From positions 3,906,001-3,970,000 of the forward strand of contig NC_018581.1 of the NCBI RefSeq assembly GCF_000143885.2: a stretch of 64,000 bases of DNA. Reading direction: 5' to 3'. Below, piece by piece: positions 56,181 to 64,000 of this stretch; the first letter of the stretch is position 1, and the number at the start of each line of letters is the position of its first letter. The notes beneath the pieces are model-generated. The model saw only the letters and a list, made by a program, of their open reading frames with translations. It was not told the origin of the DNA and did not search any database. Position numbers and translations under genes: made by a program. This stretch comes from Gordonia sp. KTR9 (GTDB lineage: Bacteria > Actinomycetota > Actinomycetes > Mycobacteriales > Mycobacteriaceae).

Positions 56181-56895
56181 GCGGCACAGCAGGGTCACCG
56201 AGAACCTGGGCCAGCGCGACCGGGTCGTCGAAGACGCTCATGTGCCAGGCGCCGGCACGAACGACGAATTCCGAGTCGGGGATACGACGATGCATCGCCT
56301 CCATCGATCCGACGTCGGACACCGTGTCGTGTTCGGCCGCAACCACCGTCGCCGGACACGCTATCGAGGGTGTGCGTCGCGAACAGTCGAAGCCCGCGAT
56401 CGCGCGCAACGCCGACGCCCAGGATGCCCGGTCCGCGGTGGCCACTGCCTCCCGCGCATACCGGACGACGGGGCCGTCGGCCTGCAATTCACCTGTGCTG
56501 AACCAACGTCGGAGTGTGCCGTCGACATCGACCGAGCCGGCCTCCACAGCGGCGGCCACTGCGTCGAAAGCCGGGAAGGGAGTGTCTCGGGTGCACAGAA
56601 GCGTGAGGCGCGACACGAGATCGGGCCGCGTGATCGCGAGTTCCAGGGCGACCTGTCCGCCGAACGAATGCCCCACCACATGCCAGGGCCCTTGCAGCTC
56701 AGCCGAATCCGCGACCTCCGCGGCCAATCGAGCCTGCAGGTCGGCGTCGGCGTAACCGGGTGGCGGAGTGATCTCCGGAATGTTCACGTGTCCGCGCTCG
56801 GACAGCTCGGCGCGCACCGCGTCCCACACCGCCGGCGACAACGGGGTCCCCGGCAGAAGCAGCCAGGTCGACGGACTCGCAGACGGCACACTCAC
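56164..56895 (-). CDS. Alpha/beta hydrolase
   Basis: 243-aa hydrolase. The nucleophile elbow is GHSFGG; the acid is likely in AAEHDTVSD and the catalytic His in AGAWHMSVFDD. LLLPGTPLSPAVWDAV is the oxyanion-side opening strand. The substrate (ester, lactone or menaquinone-type intermediate) is unknown. It is transcribed alone, against the preceding gene. Confidence 0.82.
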   Translation of the reverse strand: MSVPSASPSTWLLLPGTPLSPAVWDAVRAELSERGHVNIPEITPPPGYADADLQARLAAEVADSAELQGPWHVVGHSFGGQVALELAITRPDLVSRLTLLCTRDTPFPAFDAVAAAVEAGSVDVDGTLRRWFSTGELQADGPVVRYAREAVATADRASWASALRAIAGFDCSRRTPSIACPATVVAAEHDTVSDVGSMEAMHRRIPDSEFVVRAGAWHMSVFDDPVALAQVLGDPAVPPKRRP

Positions 56896-57042
56896 TCCTG
56901 TGGCGCATCGATGATGGGCGGTGCGTTCCGCGAGGAGGGGTCGACCGACGTCGCAGAACTTGCCTGCACCCTACGTCGGACAGATCGCCGGCACCTCGGG
57001 ATGTGGATGTCGTCGAACCATTGCGATATCTGTCAGTATTCA

Positions 57043-57052
57043 CTAACGTTAG
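57043..57052. promoter_or_regulatory. Palindrome upstream of the VOC-ArsR-SRPBCC-YciI operon
   Basis: CTAACGTTAG, a perfect 10-bp palindrome 34 bp before the operon start. TGTCAG (57031-57036) and CTGACA (57068-57073) flank it as a wider inverted pair. It is a candidate operator for the ArsR protein of this operon. AAGGAG (57075-57080) is the ribosome site. Confidence 0.4.
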
Positions 57053-57085
57053 CGACGGCCGACGAATCTGACACAAGGAGTCATC

Positions 57086-57442
57086 ATGGGAGCACCCGTC
57101 GCGTTCTTCGAGATCACCTCGAAGGACCCCAGCCGCCTCATCACGTTCTATCGCGAGCTGTTCGATTGGACTGTCGAAGAGAGCCACGGACCGGAGTACT
57201 CGCTGGTCGACACCGGTGCGGGTGAGGGCGCCGTCGGCGGCGGCATCGGTGCCGTGTCCGACCCGGCCGGAACCGGCGGGGTGAGTGTGTACATGCGCGT
57301 CGATGATCTGCAGGCATCCCTCGACCGGGCCGAGACACTGGGCGGCACCGCACTCGTGCCGCCCACGGAGCTGCCGGACGGCTACGGCCGCTTCGCGATG
57401 TTCGCCGACCCCGACGGCAATTCGATCGGGCTCTGGACGTGA
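57086..57442 (+). CDS. VOC family protein
   Basis: 118-aa glyoxalase-fold protein of the type with wording PVAFFEITSKDPSRLITFYRELFDW and ending GRFAMFADPDGNSIGLW. It is the first gene of a tight four-gene operon. The regulator gene begins inside its stop codon (GTGA). The function is unknown; such proteins often accompany ArsR-SRPBCC pairs. Confidence 0.85.
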   Translation: MGAPVAFFEITSKDPSRLITFYRELFDWTVEESHGPEYSLVDTGAGEGAVGGGIGAVSDPAGTGGVSVYMRVDDLQASLDRAETLGGTALVPPTELPDGYGRFAMFADPDGNSIGLWT

Positions 57443-57795
57443 CCGACAAGATGCCGGGCGTCGACGAGGCCCTGCGGGCGATGGCCGAGCCCCGCCGCCG
57501 CGCCATTCTGGAACTCGTCTCCGGCGAGGAGCTGTCCGCGGGCGACATCGCCGCACGGTTCGACGTCAGCCGTACCGCGATCTCGCAGCACCTCACGGTT
57601 TTGAAGGACGCCGGGCTGCTCGCCGAGCGGCGCGAGGGAACCCGGCGCATGTACCGCGCCCGACCCGAGGGCATCGATCAACTGCGCGACCTGCTCGACG
57701 ACATGTGGGCGTCATCTCTCGACGTCGCGCGGCAACTGGTCGAGGCCGAACGCGGACTGACCGCCGACGACGACGAGGTGAACCGTGCCGGGTGA
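57439..57795 (+). CDS. ArsR-family winged-helix regulator
   Basis: 118-aa regulator with helix-turn-helix DIAARFDVSRTAISQHLTVLKDAGLL (about residues 28-53) and no Cys residues, so it does not sense thiophilic metals. It resembles the ArsR protein at 45.0-45.4 kb in architecture. Starts at GTG 57439 and overlaps both neighbours, so the operon is translationally coupled. Confidence 0.88.
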   Translation: MTDKMPGVDEALRAMAEPRRRAILELVSGEELSAGDIAARFDVSRTAISQHLTVLKDAGLLAERREGTRRMYRARPEGIDQLRDLLDDMWASSLDVARQLVEAERGLTADDDEVNRAG

Positions 57796-58318
57796 ACGCA
57801 GAGTCGACGAATCCCCCAGCGGTGGCGGCGGTTCCGTTCTCCCGCTGCGGCGTCCACCGATACGCCAGTCGACCACCGTCCGCAGCGACCTCGACCACGT
57901 CTTCACCACCTTCGTCCGAACCATCGGGGTCTGGTGGCCGTTGCAGCCCATGTCCATCGGCGGGGATCGTGCCCGCACCGTGACGATCGACGAATACACG
58001 GGCGGGCGGGTCTTCGAGACCTGGGACGACGGCACCACCGCCGAGTGGGGCCGTCTCGCGGTGTGGGAGCCCCCGAACCGTTTCGTCATGTCGTGGTTGA
58101 ACACCCCGGAGCCGACCGAAGTCGAGTTGGCGTTCACCTCCCTCGGCCCGGCCCTGACGCGAGTGTCCGTGGAACACCGCGGCTGGGAGCGCCTCAGCGA
58201 GGATCAGTTGCGCGAAGACTGCGCCGCGCCAGGCGGTTACAGCTCCGGCGCGTACTCCAACGGCTGGGCCGCCGCTCTGGCGGCATCGGTCGCCGTCATC
58301 GAATCCACACTCACCTGA
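57785..58318 (+). CDS. SRPBCC (AHSA1-like) domain protein
   Basis: 177-aa START-fold protein: IRQSTTVRSDLDHVFTTFVR at the start, then GGRVFETWDDGTTAEWGRLAVWEPPNRF. GAGGTG sits just ahead of GTG 57785, which overlaps the end of the arsR gene. It has a longer N-terminus (about 25 residues, Ser/Gly-rich) than its counterpart at 44.5 kb. Its ligand is unknown. Confidence 0.85.
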   Translation: MPGERRVDESPSGGGGSVLPLRRPPIRQSTTVRSDLDHVFTTFVRTIGVWWPLQPMSIGGDRARTVTIDEYTGGRVFETWDDGTTAEWGRLAVWEPPNRFVMSWLNTPEPTEVELAFTSLGPALTRVSVEHRGWERLSEDQLREDCAAPGGYSSGAYSNGWAAALAASVAVIESTLT

Positions 58319-58336
58319 ACAAAGGAAGCCCATCCC

Positions 58337-58636
58337 ATGTCGCACTTCGTGTACAAACTCGTCCCGCCCAGGCCCACCTTCGGGCCCGGCGACATGTCCG
58401 ACGACGAGGCCGCCGTCATGGGCCGGCACGGCGCGTACTGGTCGGGGCTGCTCGCCGACGGCACCGCGGTCGTCTTCGGACCCGTCGTCGACCCGGCCGG
58501 GAACTGGGGGCTCGGCATCGTCCGCGCGGACTGCGAAGACGAGGTCCGGGCGATCAGCGCCGCCGACCCGGCCATCACCTCGGGCCTCGCGCGCGTCGAG
58601 ATCCTCCCGATGCCCGTCGGCATCGGACGGGACTGA
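58337..58636 (+). CDS. YciI family protein
   Basis: 99-aa small ferredoxin-like-fold protein. It keeps the YciI His/Asp region (MGRHGAYWSGLLADGTAVVFGPV) and GLGIVRADCEDEVRAISAADP. It is the last gene of the VOC-ArsR-SRPBCC operon, 18 bp after the SRPBCC stop. The substrate is unknown. Confidence 0.85.
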   Translation: MSHFVYKLVPPRPTFGPGDMSDDEAAVMGRHGAYWSGLLADGTAVVFGPVVDPAGNWGLGIVRADCEDEVRAISAADPAITSGLARVEILPMPVGIGRD

Positions 58637-58651
58637 TCGGACCCGGACAAC

Positions 58652-58691
58652 GACGAAGCCCGTCCCGACATCGGTCGGAACGGGCTTCGTC
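58652..58691. terminator. Bidirectional terminator hairpin
   Basis: GACGAAGCCCGT (58652-58663) pairs perfectly with ACGGGCTTCGTC (58680-58691), and CCGAC/GTCGG can pair inside the loop. It sits between the converging YciI operon and tRNA-Ala, so it can serve both. Confidence 0.75.
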
Positions 58692-58694
58692 CAG

Positions 58695-58767
58695 TGGAGC
58701 TAAGGGGACTCGAACCCCTGACCCCCACACTGCCAGTGTGGTGCGCTACCAGCTGCGCCATAGCCCC
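58695..58767 (-). tRNA. tRNA-Ala (anticodon GGC)
   Basis: 73 nt. The acceptor stem pairs GGGGCTA with TAGCTCC (one G-T pair), followed by discriminator A. The D arm is GCGCAGCTGGTAGCGC, the anticodon stem is CCACA with TGTGG around CTGGCAG (anticodon GGC), and the T arm carries GGTTCGAGTCC. The 3' CCA is not encoded. Confidence 0.95.
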
Positions 58768-58888
58768 GTATTTTGTTGTTCCGCCCTGTTCAAGGGCACT
58801 GGCGAAGTTACACCATCTCGGCGATGGCAACCAAATCGCCAGGACTCCGGCCGGGGAGGTCCGGGCCGGAGTCCTGGACGATCAGAGC

Positions 58889-59641
58889 TCAGGAGTTGCC
58901 ACCGCCCAGGATGCTGTCGAGCCAGGCATTGCCCTCCAGCACGCCGTCGACGGGCTTGCCGTCGTGCAGCACGGTCGGGGTGCCGACCTGGCCGCCGGTG
59001 GCCTTCGACAGTTCGTCGGTCGACTTCTGCGCGTTCTCCTCGGCCTGGGCGACCTTCGCGTTGTCGGTGATGCAGGTCGCGGTCGCCGGCGTCGCACCCT
59101 GCTCGGTCGCCATCCGAGCGAGTTCCGGGCTGGTGATGTTGCCGGTGCCGTCCTCGGGCGGCTGCGCGGCGAACAGTGCGCTGTGGAACCGGAGGAACAG
59201 ATCGGTGTTCTGTTCGTCGGCCACGCAGGCCAGCGCGCCGGCGGCTCGCGAACTGTAGTCACCGGTCGCCGATCGCGAGTTCAGGAAGTGCAGCGTGTGG
59301 TAACGCACGCGGAGTTTGCCCTCGGTGACGGCCTTGGTGATGGCCGGCCCGGACTGCTGCTCGAACACCTTGCACACCGGACACATGGGGTCCTCGAAGA
59401 CGTCGATCAACGGGGCGGTCTCGGGGCCGACGATCATCGTCGAACTCGACGCCAGCGCGGCCTGATCGGTCTCACCCTCGCCGCGTCCGCTCCACCAGAT
59501 CCCGCCGATGACGAGCCCGGCGATCACCAGGATCGCCACACCGCCGAGCACGTACGTCATCGTGTTCGACGGCGCGCTCGGCTGATACTTCGAGTTGGAC
59601 GTGCGGGGCACCGATGCTCCCGGCTTGCGCTTCTTGCTCAC
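58889..59641 (-). CDS. Membrane-anchored DsbA-like thiol-disulfide protein
   Basis: 250 aa. A basic N-terminus (MSKKRKPGAS) and one membrane span (about residues 29-50) anchor a DsbA/thioredoxin-fold domain facing outward. The redox site is FEDPMCPVCKVFE (Cys87-Pro-Val-Cys90), and the cis-Pro loop is in VGTPTVLHDGKPVDG. It resembles the mycobacterial DsbA-like protein family. It should form or shuffle disulfides in exported proteins. Confidence 0.9.
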   Translation of the reverse strand: MSKKRKPGASVPRTSNSKYQPSAPSNTMTYVLGGVAILVIAGLVIGGIWWSGRGEGETDQAALASSSTMIVGPETAPLIDVFEDPMCPVCKVFEQQSGPAITKAVTEGKLRVRYHTLHFLNSRSATGDYSSRAAGALACVADEQNTDLFLRFHSALFAAQPPEDGTGNITSPELARMATEQGATPATATCITDNAKVAQAEENAQKSTDELSKATGGQVGTPTVLHDGKPVDGVLEGNAWLDSILGGGNS

Positions 59642-59710
59642 ATTCCGACAATAACGGCGGCGCGCTGAAAATTGTCTGAGGGATCGTCGGGGCCGGGGCG
59701 GGCCCGCAGG

Positions 59711-61354
59711 TCAGCTCCCCAACGCCGCGTCGACGACCTGTTGGGCCTCCTGCTGGACCTGCGCGAGATGGTCTGTGCCCTTGAAGGATTCGGCGTAGAT
59801 CTTGTAGACGTCCTCGGTACCCGACGGGCGTGCCGCGAACCAGGCGTTCTCCGTCGTCACCTTGAGGCCACCGATCGGGGCCCCGTTGCCCGGCGCCGAC
59901 GTCATGATCGCCGAGATGGGTTCACCGGCCAGCTCGGTCGCCGTCACCTGCTCCGGCGACAACTTCGACAGCACCGCCTTCTGCTCCCGACTGGCCGGCG
60001 CGTCGATCCGCGCGTAGGCCGTCGTCCCGTACTGCTCGGCGAGTTCGGCATACCGCTGCGACGGCGTCTTGCCCGTCACCGCGAGGATCTCCGACGCCAG
60101 CAACGCCATGATGATGCCGTCCTTGTCCGTCGACCACGGACTGCCGTCGAACGTCAGGAACGACGCGCCTGCGCTCTCCTCGCCGCCGAAGGCGACCCGA
60201 CCGTTCAGCAGGCCGTCGACAAACCACTTGAAACCGACGGGGACCTCGAGCAGCGGGCGGCCGATCCCGGCGACCACCCGGTCGATCAGCGACGACGAGA
60301 CGAGCGTCTTGCCGACGGCCGCCGACTCCGACCACTGCGGACGATGCGTGAACAGGTAGTCGATCGCGACCGCCAGATAGTGGTTCGGGTTCATCAGGCC
60401 GGCGTCGGGTGTGACGATGCCGTGGCGGTCCGAGTCGGCGTCGTTGCCCGTCGCGATGTCGTAGGAGTCGCGGGCCGAGATCAGCGAGGCCATGGCATTG
60501 GCCGACGAGCAATCCATCCGGATCTTGCCGTCGGTGTCGAGTGTCATGAACGAGAACGTCGGGTCCACGGTCGGGTTCACGACCGTCAGATGGTCGAGGT
60601 TGTACCGGAACGCGAGGCCGGCCCAGTACCCGACCGATGCCCCGCCCAGCGGATCGGCACCGATCCGGACCCCGGCGTCGTGGATCGCCTGCATGTCCAC
60701 CACCTCGCCGAGTCCGTCGATGTAGTTGAGCAGGAACGAGTAGTCGTGGACGTGCTCGCCGCCGCGGGCACGGTCGAACGGGATGCGCGCGACACCCTCG
60801 AGTTTCCGCTCGAGAAGCTCGTTCGCCCGCGCCGCGACCACCGAGGTGATCGACGTGTCCGCCGGCCCCCCGGTGGGCGGGTTGTACTTGAACCCGCCGT
60901 CGCGGGGCGGATTGTGCGACGGCGTCACGACGATGCCGTCGGACAGCACGCCCGGGTTGTCCCGGTTGAACATGAGGATGGCGCGACTGACTGCCGGGGT
61001 GGGAGTGAACGAGTCGCTCTCGGCGGTGTAGACGGTGACCTCGTTGGCCGCGAGCACCTCGAGTGCGGTGCGCCAGGCCGGGACCGAGAGAGCGTGGGTG
61101 TCGAAGCCTATGAACAGCGGTCCGGAGATCCCGGCCGAACGGCGATAGTCGACGATCGCCTGCGTCGTCGCGAGGATGTGGGCTTCGTTGAACGCGTTGT
61201 CGAAGCTCGATCCACGGTGCCCCGAGGTCCCGAACACGACCTGCTGCAACGGGTCCGACGGATCGGGCGTGTTGTCGTAATAGGCACGCACCAAGGCGTC
61301 CACATCGACGAGGTCTTCGGGCAGGGCCAAGGTACCAGCGCGAGGATGTGCCAT
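59711..61354 (-). CDS. pgm: Phosphoglucomutase, alpha-D-glucose-specific
   Basis: 547-aa enzyme interconverting glucose 1- and 6-phosphate. The catalytic phosphoserine loop is [13 protein letters not shown], the metal loop is [11 protein letters not shown], the sugar-binding loop is [12 protein letters not shown], and the phosphate-binding loop is near [15 protein letters not shown]. The opening [17 protein letters not shown] is typical of this Pgm class. It feeds glycogen, trehalose and cell-wall sugar synthesis. Confidence 0.96.
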   Translation of the reverse strand: MAHPRAGTLALPEDLVDVDALVRAYYDNTPDPSDPLQQVVFGTSGHRGSSFDNAFNEAHILATTQAIVDYRRSAGISGPLFIGFDTHALSVPAWRTALEVLAANEVTVYTAESDSFTPTPAVSRAILMFNRDNPGVLSDGIVVTPSHNPPRDGGFKYNPPTGGPADTSITSVVAARANELLERKLEGVARIPFDRARGGEHVHDYSFLLNYIDGLGEVVDMQAIHDAGVRIGADPLGGASVGYWAGLAFRYNLDHLTVVNPTVDPTFSFMTLDTDGKIRMDCSSANAMASLISARDSYDIATGNDADSDRHGIVTPDAGLMNPNHYLAVAIDYLFTHRPQWSESAAVGKTLVSSSLIDRVVAGIGRPLLEVPVGFKWFVDGLLNGRVAFGGEESAGASFLTFDGSPWSTDKDGIIMALLASEILAVTGKTPSQRYAELAEQYGTTAYARIDAPASREQKAVLSKLSPEQVTATELAGEPISAIMTSAPGNGAPIGGLKVTTENAWFAARPSGTEDVYKIYAESFKGTDHLAQVQQEAQQVVDAALGS

Positions 61355-61475
61355 GACCGCGATTCTGCCACCCCGCGCGCCGTTCGCCCGGTTGACGAAC
61401 CGATCCGTCCGGCCGCGGGAACCGAATCGCTACGGTGAGACGAACGTCGACGCCGCATCGGAGGAACCCGCACAC

Positions 61476-62111
61476 ATGCTGATCTCGGGATTGTCGGGGC
61501 TGTTGTCACCCGAACGCCGTTCCCCCGGCCTGCTCGTGCTCGTCCTCCCCGGCGGCACGGACAGCAGTCACAAACCCTTCAGTTCCTGGCAGCCGTCCGC
61601 GCTGCGCATGTACCCGTTCACGTGGTCGCTGCGACTGCGTTTCGGCCGGTCGGTGCGCGTCCGTCAGGTCGGCTACCGCGTGTACGGCTGGAACGGCGAC
61701 GAGAACTCGCCCATGCTTCCCGCCCGTGCGGCGCTCGACGAGATCTGCCGGCGTCACCCGGGCGTGCCGGTCGTCGCCATCGGACATTCGATGGGCGGAC
61801 GTGTGGCCGCGCACCTCGCCGCCGACCGTCGGGTCATCGGCGTCCTCGGGCTGGCGCCGTGGTGGCAGTTCGCCGACTGGCGGCACATCCAGCCCGGTGC
61901 CCGGGTCGTCGCCGTGCACGGAGACGCCGACACCCGCACGCTGGCGAAGCGGACCCGCAAAGGGATCGACGAGCTGTCGGCCCTGGGAGTCGACGCCGAG
62001 TTCATCCCGGTGCCCGGCGGCGGTCACGCCATGCTCGACCACATCGGGCTCTGGCAGCGCAGCGCGCTCGACTTCGTCGGCGAACGACTCTCCGCTCTGC
62101 GCCGCGCCTGA
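61476..62111 (+). CDS. Alpha/beta hydrolase (dienelactone hydrolase-like)
   Basis: 211-aa hydrolase with the nucleophile elbow IGHSMGGRVAAHLAA, acid in VVAVHGDADTRTL and His in VPGGGHAMLDH. The N-terminal strand is LLVLVLPGGTDSS. It is short for the fold. GAGG occurs 11 nt before ATG 61476; the in-frame stretch back to 61353 overlaps pgm and is not similar. The substrate is unknown. Confidence 0.8.
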   Translation: MLISGLSGLLSPERRSPGLLVLVLPGGTDSSHKPFSSWQPSALRMYPFTWSLRLRFGRSVRVRQVGYRVYGWNGDENSPMLPARAALDEICRRHPGVPVVAIGHSMGGRVAAHLAADRRVIGVLGLAPWWQFADWRHIQPGARVVAVHGDADTRTLAKRTRKGIDELSALGVDAEFIPVPGGGHAMLDHIGLWQRSALDFVGERLSALRRA

Positions 62112-62129
62112 TCGGTCGGCGCCGTTCGG

Positions 62130-63914
62130 TCAACGCTTCGGGCGGGCTCCGGCCAACTCGTCGATGTACCCGGGATGGAACTCGACGTACTTCTCCCCCG
62201 CGAGCACATACAGCGGGTCGTCGCCGGTCTCGCCGTAGGCCTGTTTACGGAGTTCGGTGCGCATGTTCTTGAACGTCGAGGTGTGCTCCAGCGCATCGAC
62301 GATCCGGACGAACAACGGCACCGCATACGCGGGCAGACCGTCGCGCACATGCCGGGCCAGCCCGTCGGCGTCGAACGTCTCGCCCTCGCGCAGACTGATC
62401 GCGGCCATTCCCGCCTTCCCGTCGACGCCGGGAACCGGCACACCGAAGACGACCGCCTCCTCGACGGCCGGATGGGCGTCGAGCACCGCCTCGACCTCGG
62501 TGGTGGCCACGTTCTCGCCCTTCCAGCGGAAGGTGTCGCCGATGCGGTCGACGAAACCGATGTGTGAGAAACCCTGATCGCGGACGACGTCACCGCTGTT
62601 GAACCACTTGTCGCCCTTACGCTTCGCGTCGCGGACGATCTTGCGCTCGGTCGCCTCCGGGTCGGTGTACCCGTCGAACGGCACACGCGAGTTGATCTGC
62701 GCCAGAAGCAAACCGGTTCCGCCCCTGCCGACCGGTTTCACCCGCCCGTCGGGATCGCGCAGCGGCTCCCCGGTCTCCTCGTCGTATTCGACGATCGTGT
62801 AGGGCAACGGCGAGAACCCGGCCGTCTTGGACAACCCGAAGACGTTGATGAAACCGATGTTCGCTTCACTCGCCGCGTACAACTCGACGATGCGGTCGAT
62901 ACCGAATCGCTCGGTGAACGCGTCCCAGATGTCGGGGCGCAGACCGTTGCCGACGGCCAGCCGGAGTCGGTGCGCGCGATCGGTCGGCTTCGGCGGTTGC
63001 GCAAGCAGATAACGGCACAGCTCGCCGATGTAGGCGAACGCGGTGGCGTCGTTCTCGATGATCTCGTCGATGAACTTCGACGCCGAGAACTGCCTGCCGA
63101 TGGCCAGGCAGGCACCGGACGCGAGGACCGACGACACCGAGATCGTGAGAGCGTTGTTGTGGTAGAACGGCAGCGCGGTGTACATGACGTCGTCACCACG
63201 CAAACGGATTCCCAGACCGCCGATGCCGTTCATCGCGACCAGCCAGCGATAGTGGCTCATCTTGCTGGCCTTCGGGTAACCCGTTGTGCCCGAGGTGAAG
63301 ATGTAGATCGCGGTGGAGCCGACCTCGATCGATTCGGTGACCGGTCGGTCGAGCGGCGAACACCGTGCGGTCAGCGTCGTGAGCTCGGCGAAGGTGTACT
63401 CCTTCGCCGGGCGGCACCCGGCCGGCACCGACTCCAACGCTTCCAGCAGATCATCTTGGTAGAGAACCACTTTCGGCTCGATGAGCCCTAGGCTGTGCTC
63501 CAGCACCGCGCCGCGCTGATTGAAGTTCAGCATCCCGCAGATCGCCCCGATCTTGACGATCGCCAGCATCGCGATGACGACGTCGGGATGGTTTCGCGAC
63601 AGCACCGCGACCACGTCACCGCGACGGACACCTTCCCGGACGAGGAAGTCCGCGAGCCGGTTCGCATGGGCGTTCGCCGCGCGGTAGGAGATCGACGACC
63701 CCTCGAACCGGAGGAAGTCCCGATCGGGGTACTTCTGCACACTCTGCTGAAACCGCTTGCCGATGGACATCTTCGTGGTCGGCGGTTTGGGCAGCATCTC
63801 CGGCAGCGTCCGCAGGATCGTCCCGGCGTCACCGCGTAGCGACGCGACTCCCGACACCATGTCGGCCAGCCGGATGTCCGGCAGGAGTCCCGTTCCCGAC
63901 GCGTGATCAACCAT
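62130..63914 (-). CDS. fadD6: Long-chain acyl-CoA synthetase, FadD6/FATP-like
   Basis: 594-aa AMP-forming ligase. The ATP loop is IYIFTSGTTGYPKASKMSH, and adenylate-binding wording includes VELYAASEANIGF and WFNSGDVVRDQGF. The C-terminal FRWKGENVATTEVEAVLDAHP is typical of the FATP/FadD6 very-long-chain group. It activates fatty acids as CoA thioesters. ATG 63914 begins MVDHASGTG; a GTG 36 nt upstream is in frame. An inverted repeat 58 bp upstream is a likely control site. Confidence 0.92.
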   Translation of the reverse strand: MVDHASGTGLLPDIRLADMVSGVASLRGDAGTILRTLPEMLPKPPTTKMSIGKRFQQSVQKYPDRDFLRFEGSSISYRAANAHANRLADFLVREGVRRGDVVAVLSRNHPDVVIAMLAIVKIGAICGMLNFNQRGAVLEHSLGLIEPKVVLYQDDLLEALESVPAGCRPAKEYTFAELTTLTARCSPLDRPVTESIEVGSTAIYIFTSGTTGYPKASKMSHYRWLVAMNGIGGLGIRLRGDDVMYTALPFYHNNALTISVSSVLASGACLAIGRQFSASKFIDEIIENDATAFAYIGELCRYLLAQPPKPTDRAHRLRLAVGNGLRPDIWDAFTERFGIDRIVELYAASEANIGFINVFGLSKTAGFSPLPYTIVEYDEETGEPLRDPDGRVKPVGRGGTGLLLAQINSRVPFDGYTDPEATERKIVRDAKRKGDKWFNSGDVVRDQGFSHIGFVDRIGDTFRWKGENVATTEVEAVLDAHPAVEEAVVFGVPVPGVDGKAGMAAISLREGETFDADGLARHVRDGLPAYAVPLFVRIVDALEHTSTFKNMRTELRKQAYGETGDDPLYVLAGEKYVEFHPGYIDELAGARPKR

Positions 63915-63971
63915 GTTTCCAGCCTCCCCGATGTGTTGGACGACACACACCCTAGCCGGAGTTGAGCGTCA

Positions 63972-63999
63972 ATGAAACAGTGGGGATGATTCGTTTCAT
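63972..63999. promoter_or_regulatory. Inverted repeat upstream of fadD6
   Basis: ATGAAAC (63972-63978), 14 bp, then GTTTCAT (63993-63999). Size and spacing suit a TetR-type fatty-acid regulator site. The regulator could be encoded just beyond the window. Confidence 0.45.
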
Positions 64000-64000
64000 C

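Noticed and set aside
59672..61438. A 588-codon plus-strand frame opposite phosphoglucomutase
   Set aside because: It is antisense to pgm, which has all catalytic loops. The translated product is low-complexity Arg/Val/Asp sequence.

Overview
The window is high-GC actinobacterial DNA. It carries Lsr2, an Ami1-type cell-wall amidase, a FadD6-like acyl-CoA synthetase, an Ada-AlkA fusion and several lipoproteins. Together these point to a mycolic-acid-containing member of the Mycobacteriales, most like Gordonia; the genus is an inference from gene content. Genes are tightly packed, often with 4-bp start/stop overlaps. I see no insertion sequence, prophage or CRISPR array. The only RNA gene is one tRNA-Ala.

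Layout. 1-5.9 kb: a partial papain-like protein, then a urea-type ABC transporter operon (urtABCDE, minus strand) with a strong hairpin between urtA and urtB. 6-11.8 kb: an MpaB-type oxygenase divergent from a TetR regulator, an AmpG/PAT-like MFS carrier, an AhpD-like protein and a large DUF2339 membrane protein. 11.8-16.6 kb: nitrogen scavenging, with a formate/nitrite-type channel divergent from cyanase, then a PucR regulator divergent from a yeast-type cytosine deaminase translationally coupled to an IPNS-like oxygenase. 16.6-21.9 kb: a secreted GH43-like protein, a predicted 26-codon membrane peptide, an Imm5-like protein, a GNAT acetyltransferase that may start at ATT, an HtrA-like protease, a VOC protein and MsrA, with a perfect 19-bp-arm hairpin after msrA. 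21.8-29.4 kb: YchF, AI-2E transporter, Ada-AlkA and Ogt (alkylation repair, with three direct repeats between them), RmuC and a DUF6542 protein. 29.4-36.4 kb: nucleosidase and fructosamine kinase, an SDR, the amidase, a CobW GTPase coupled to TrhO, a lipoprotein and lsr2. 36.4-42.2 kb: PHP/HhH protein, the sulfonate operon ssuCBAD and a DUF1707 protein. 42.3-46.9 kb: a serine-hydrolase lipoprotein lacking its catalytic lysine, a LigB-type dioxygenase, an ArsR/SRPBCC pair with a clear operator, and a flavin monooxygenase broken by an in-frame stop. 46.9-50.4 kb: ABC-F ATPase, SQR-like flavoprotein, DUF1801 protein. 50.5-54.6 kb: a three-gene unit of an unknown 461-aa protein, a MoxR AAA ATPase and a DUF2201-type metallopeptidase-like/VWA protein, followed by a nested palindrome. 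54.7-64 kb: two further VOC proteins, a second ArsR/SRPBCC operon, tRNA-Ala, a DsbA-like protein, phosphoglucomutase, two alpha/beta hydrolases and FadD6.

Taken together the region handles nitrogen scavenging (urea, cyanate, pyrimidines), sulfur scavenging (sulfonates), DNA alkylation repair and envelope maintenance. The best candidates for new biology are the MoxR/VWA three-gene unit with its altered zinc motif, the cytosine deaminase/oxygenase pair, the two perfect palindromic elements, and the small or oddly started genes near 18-19 kb.
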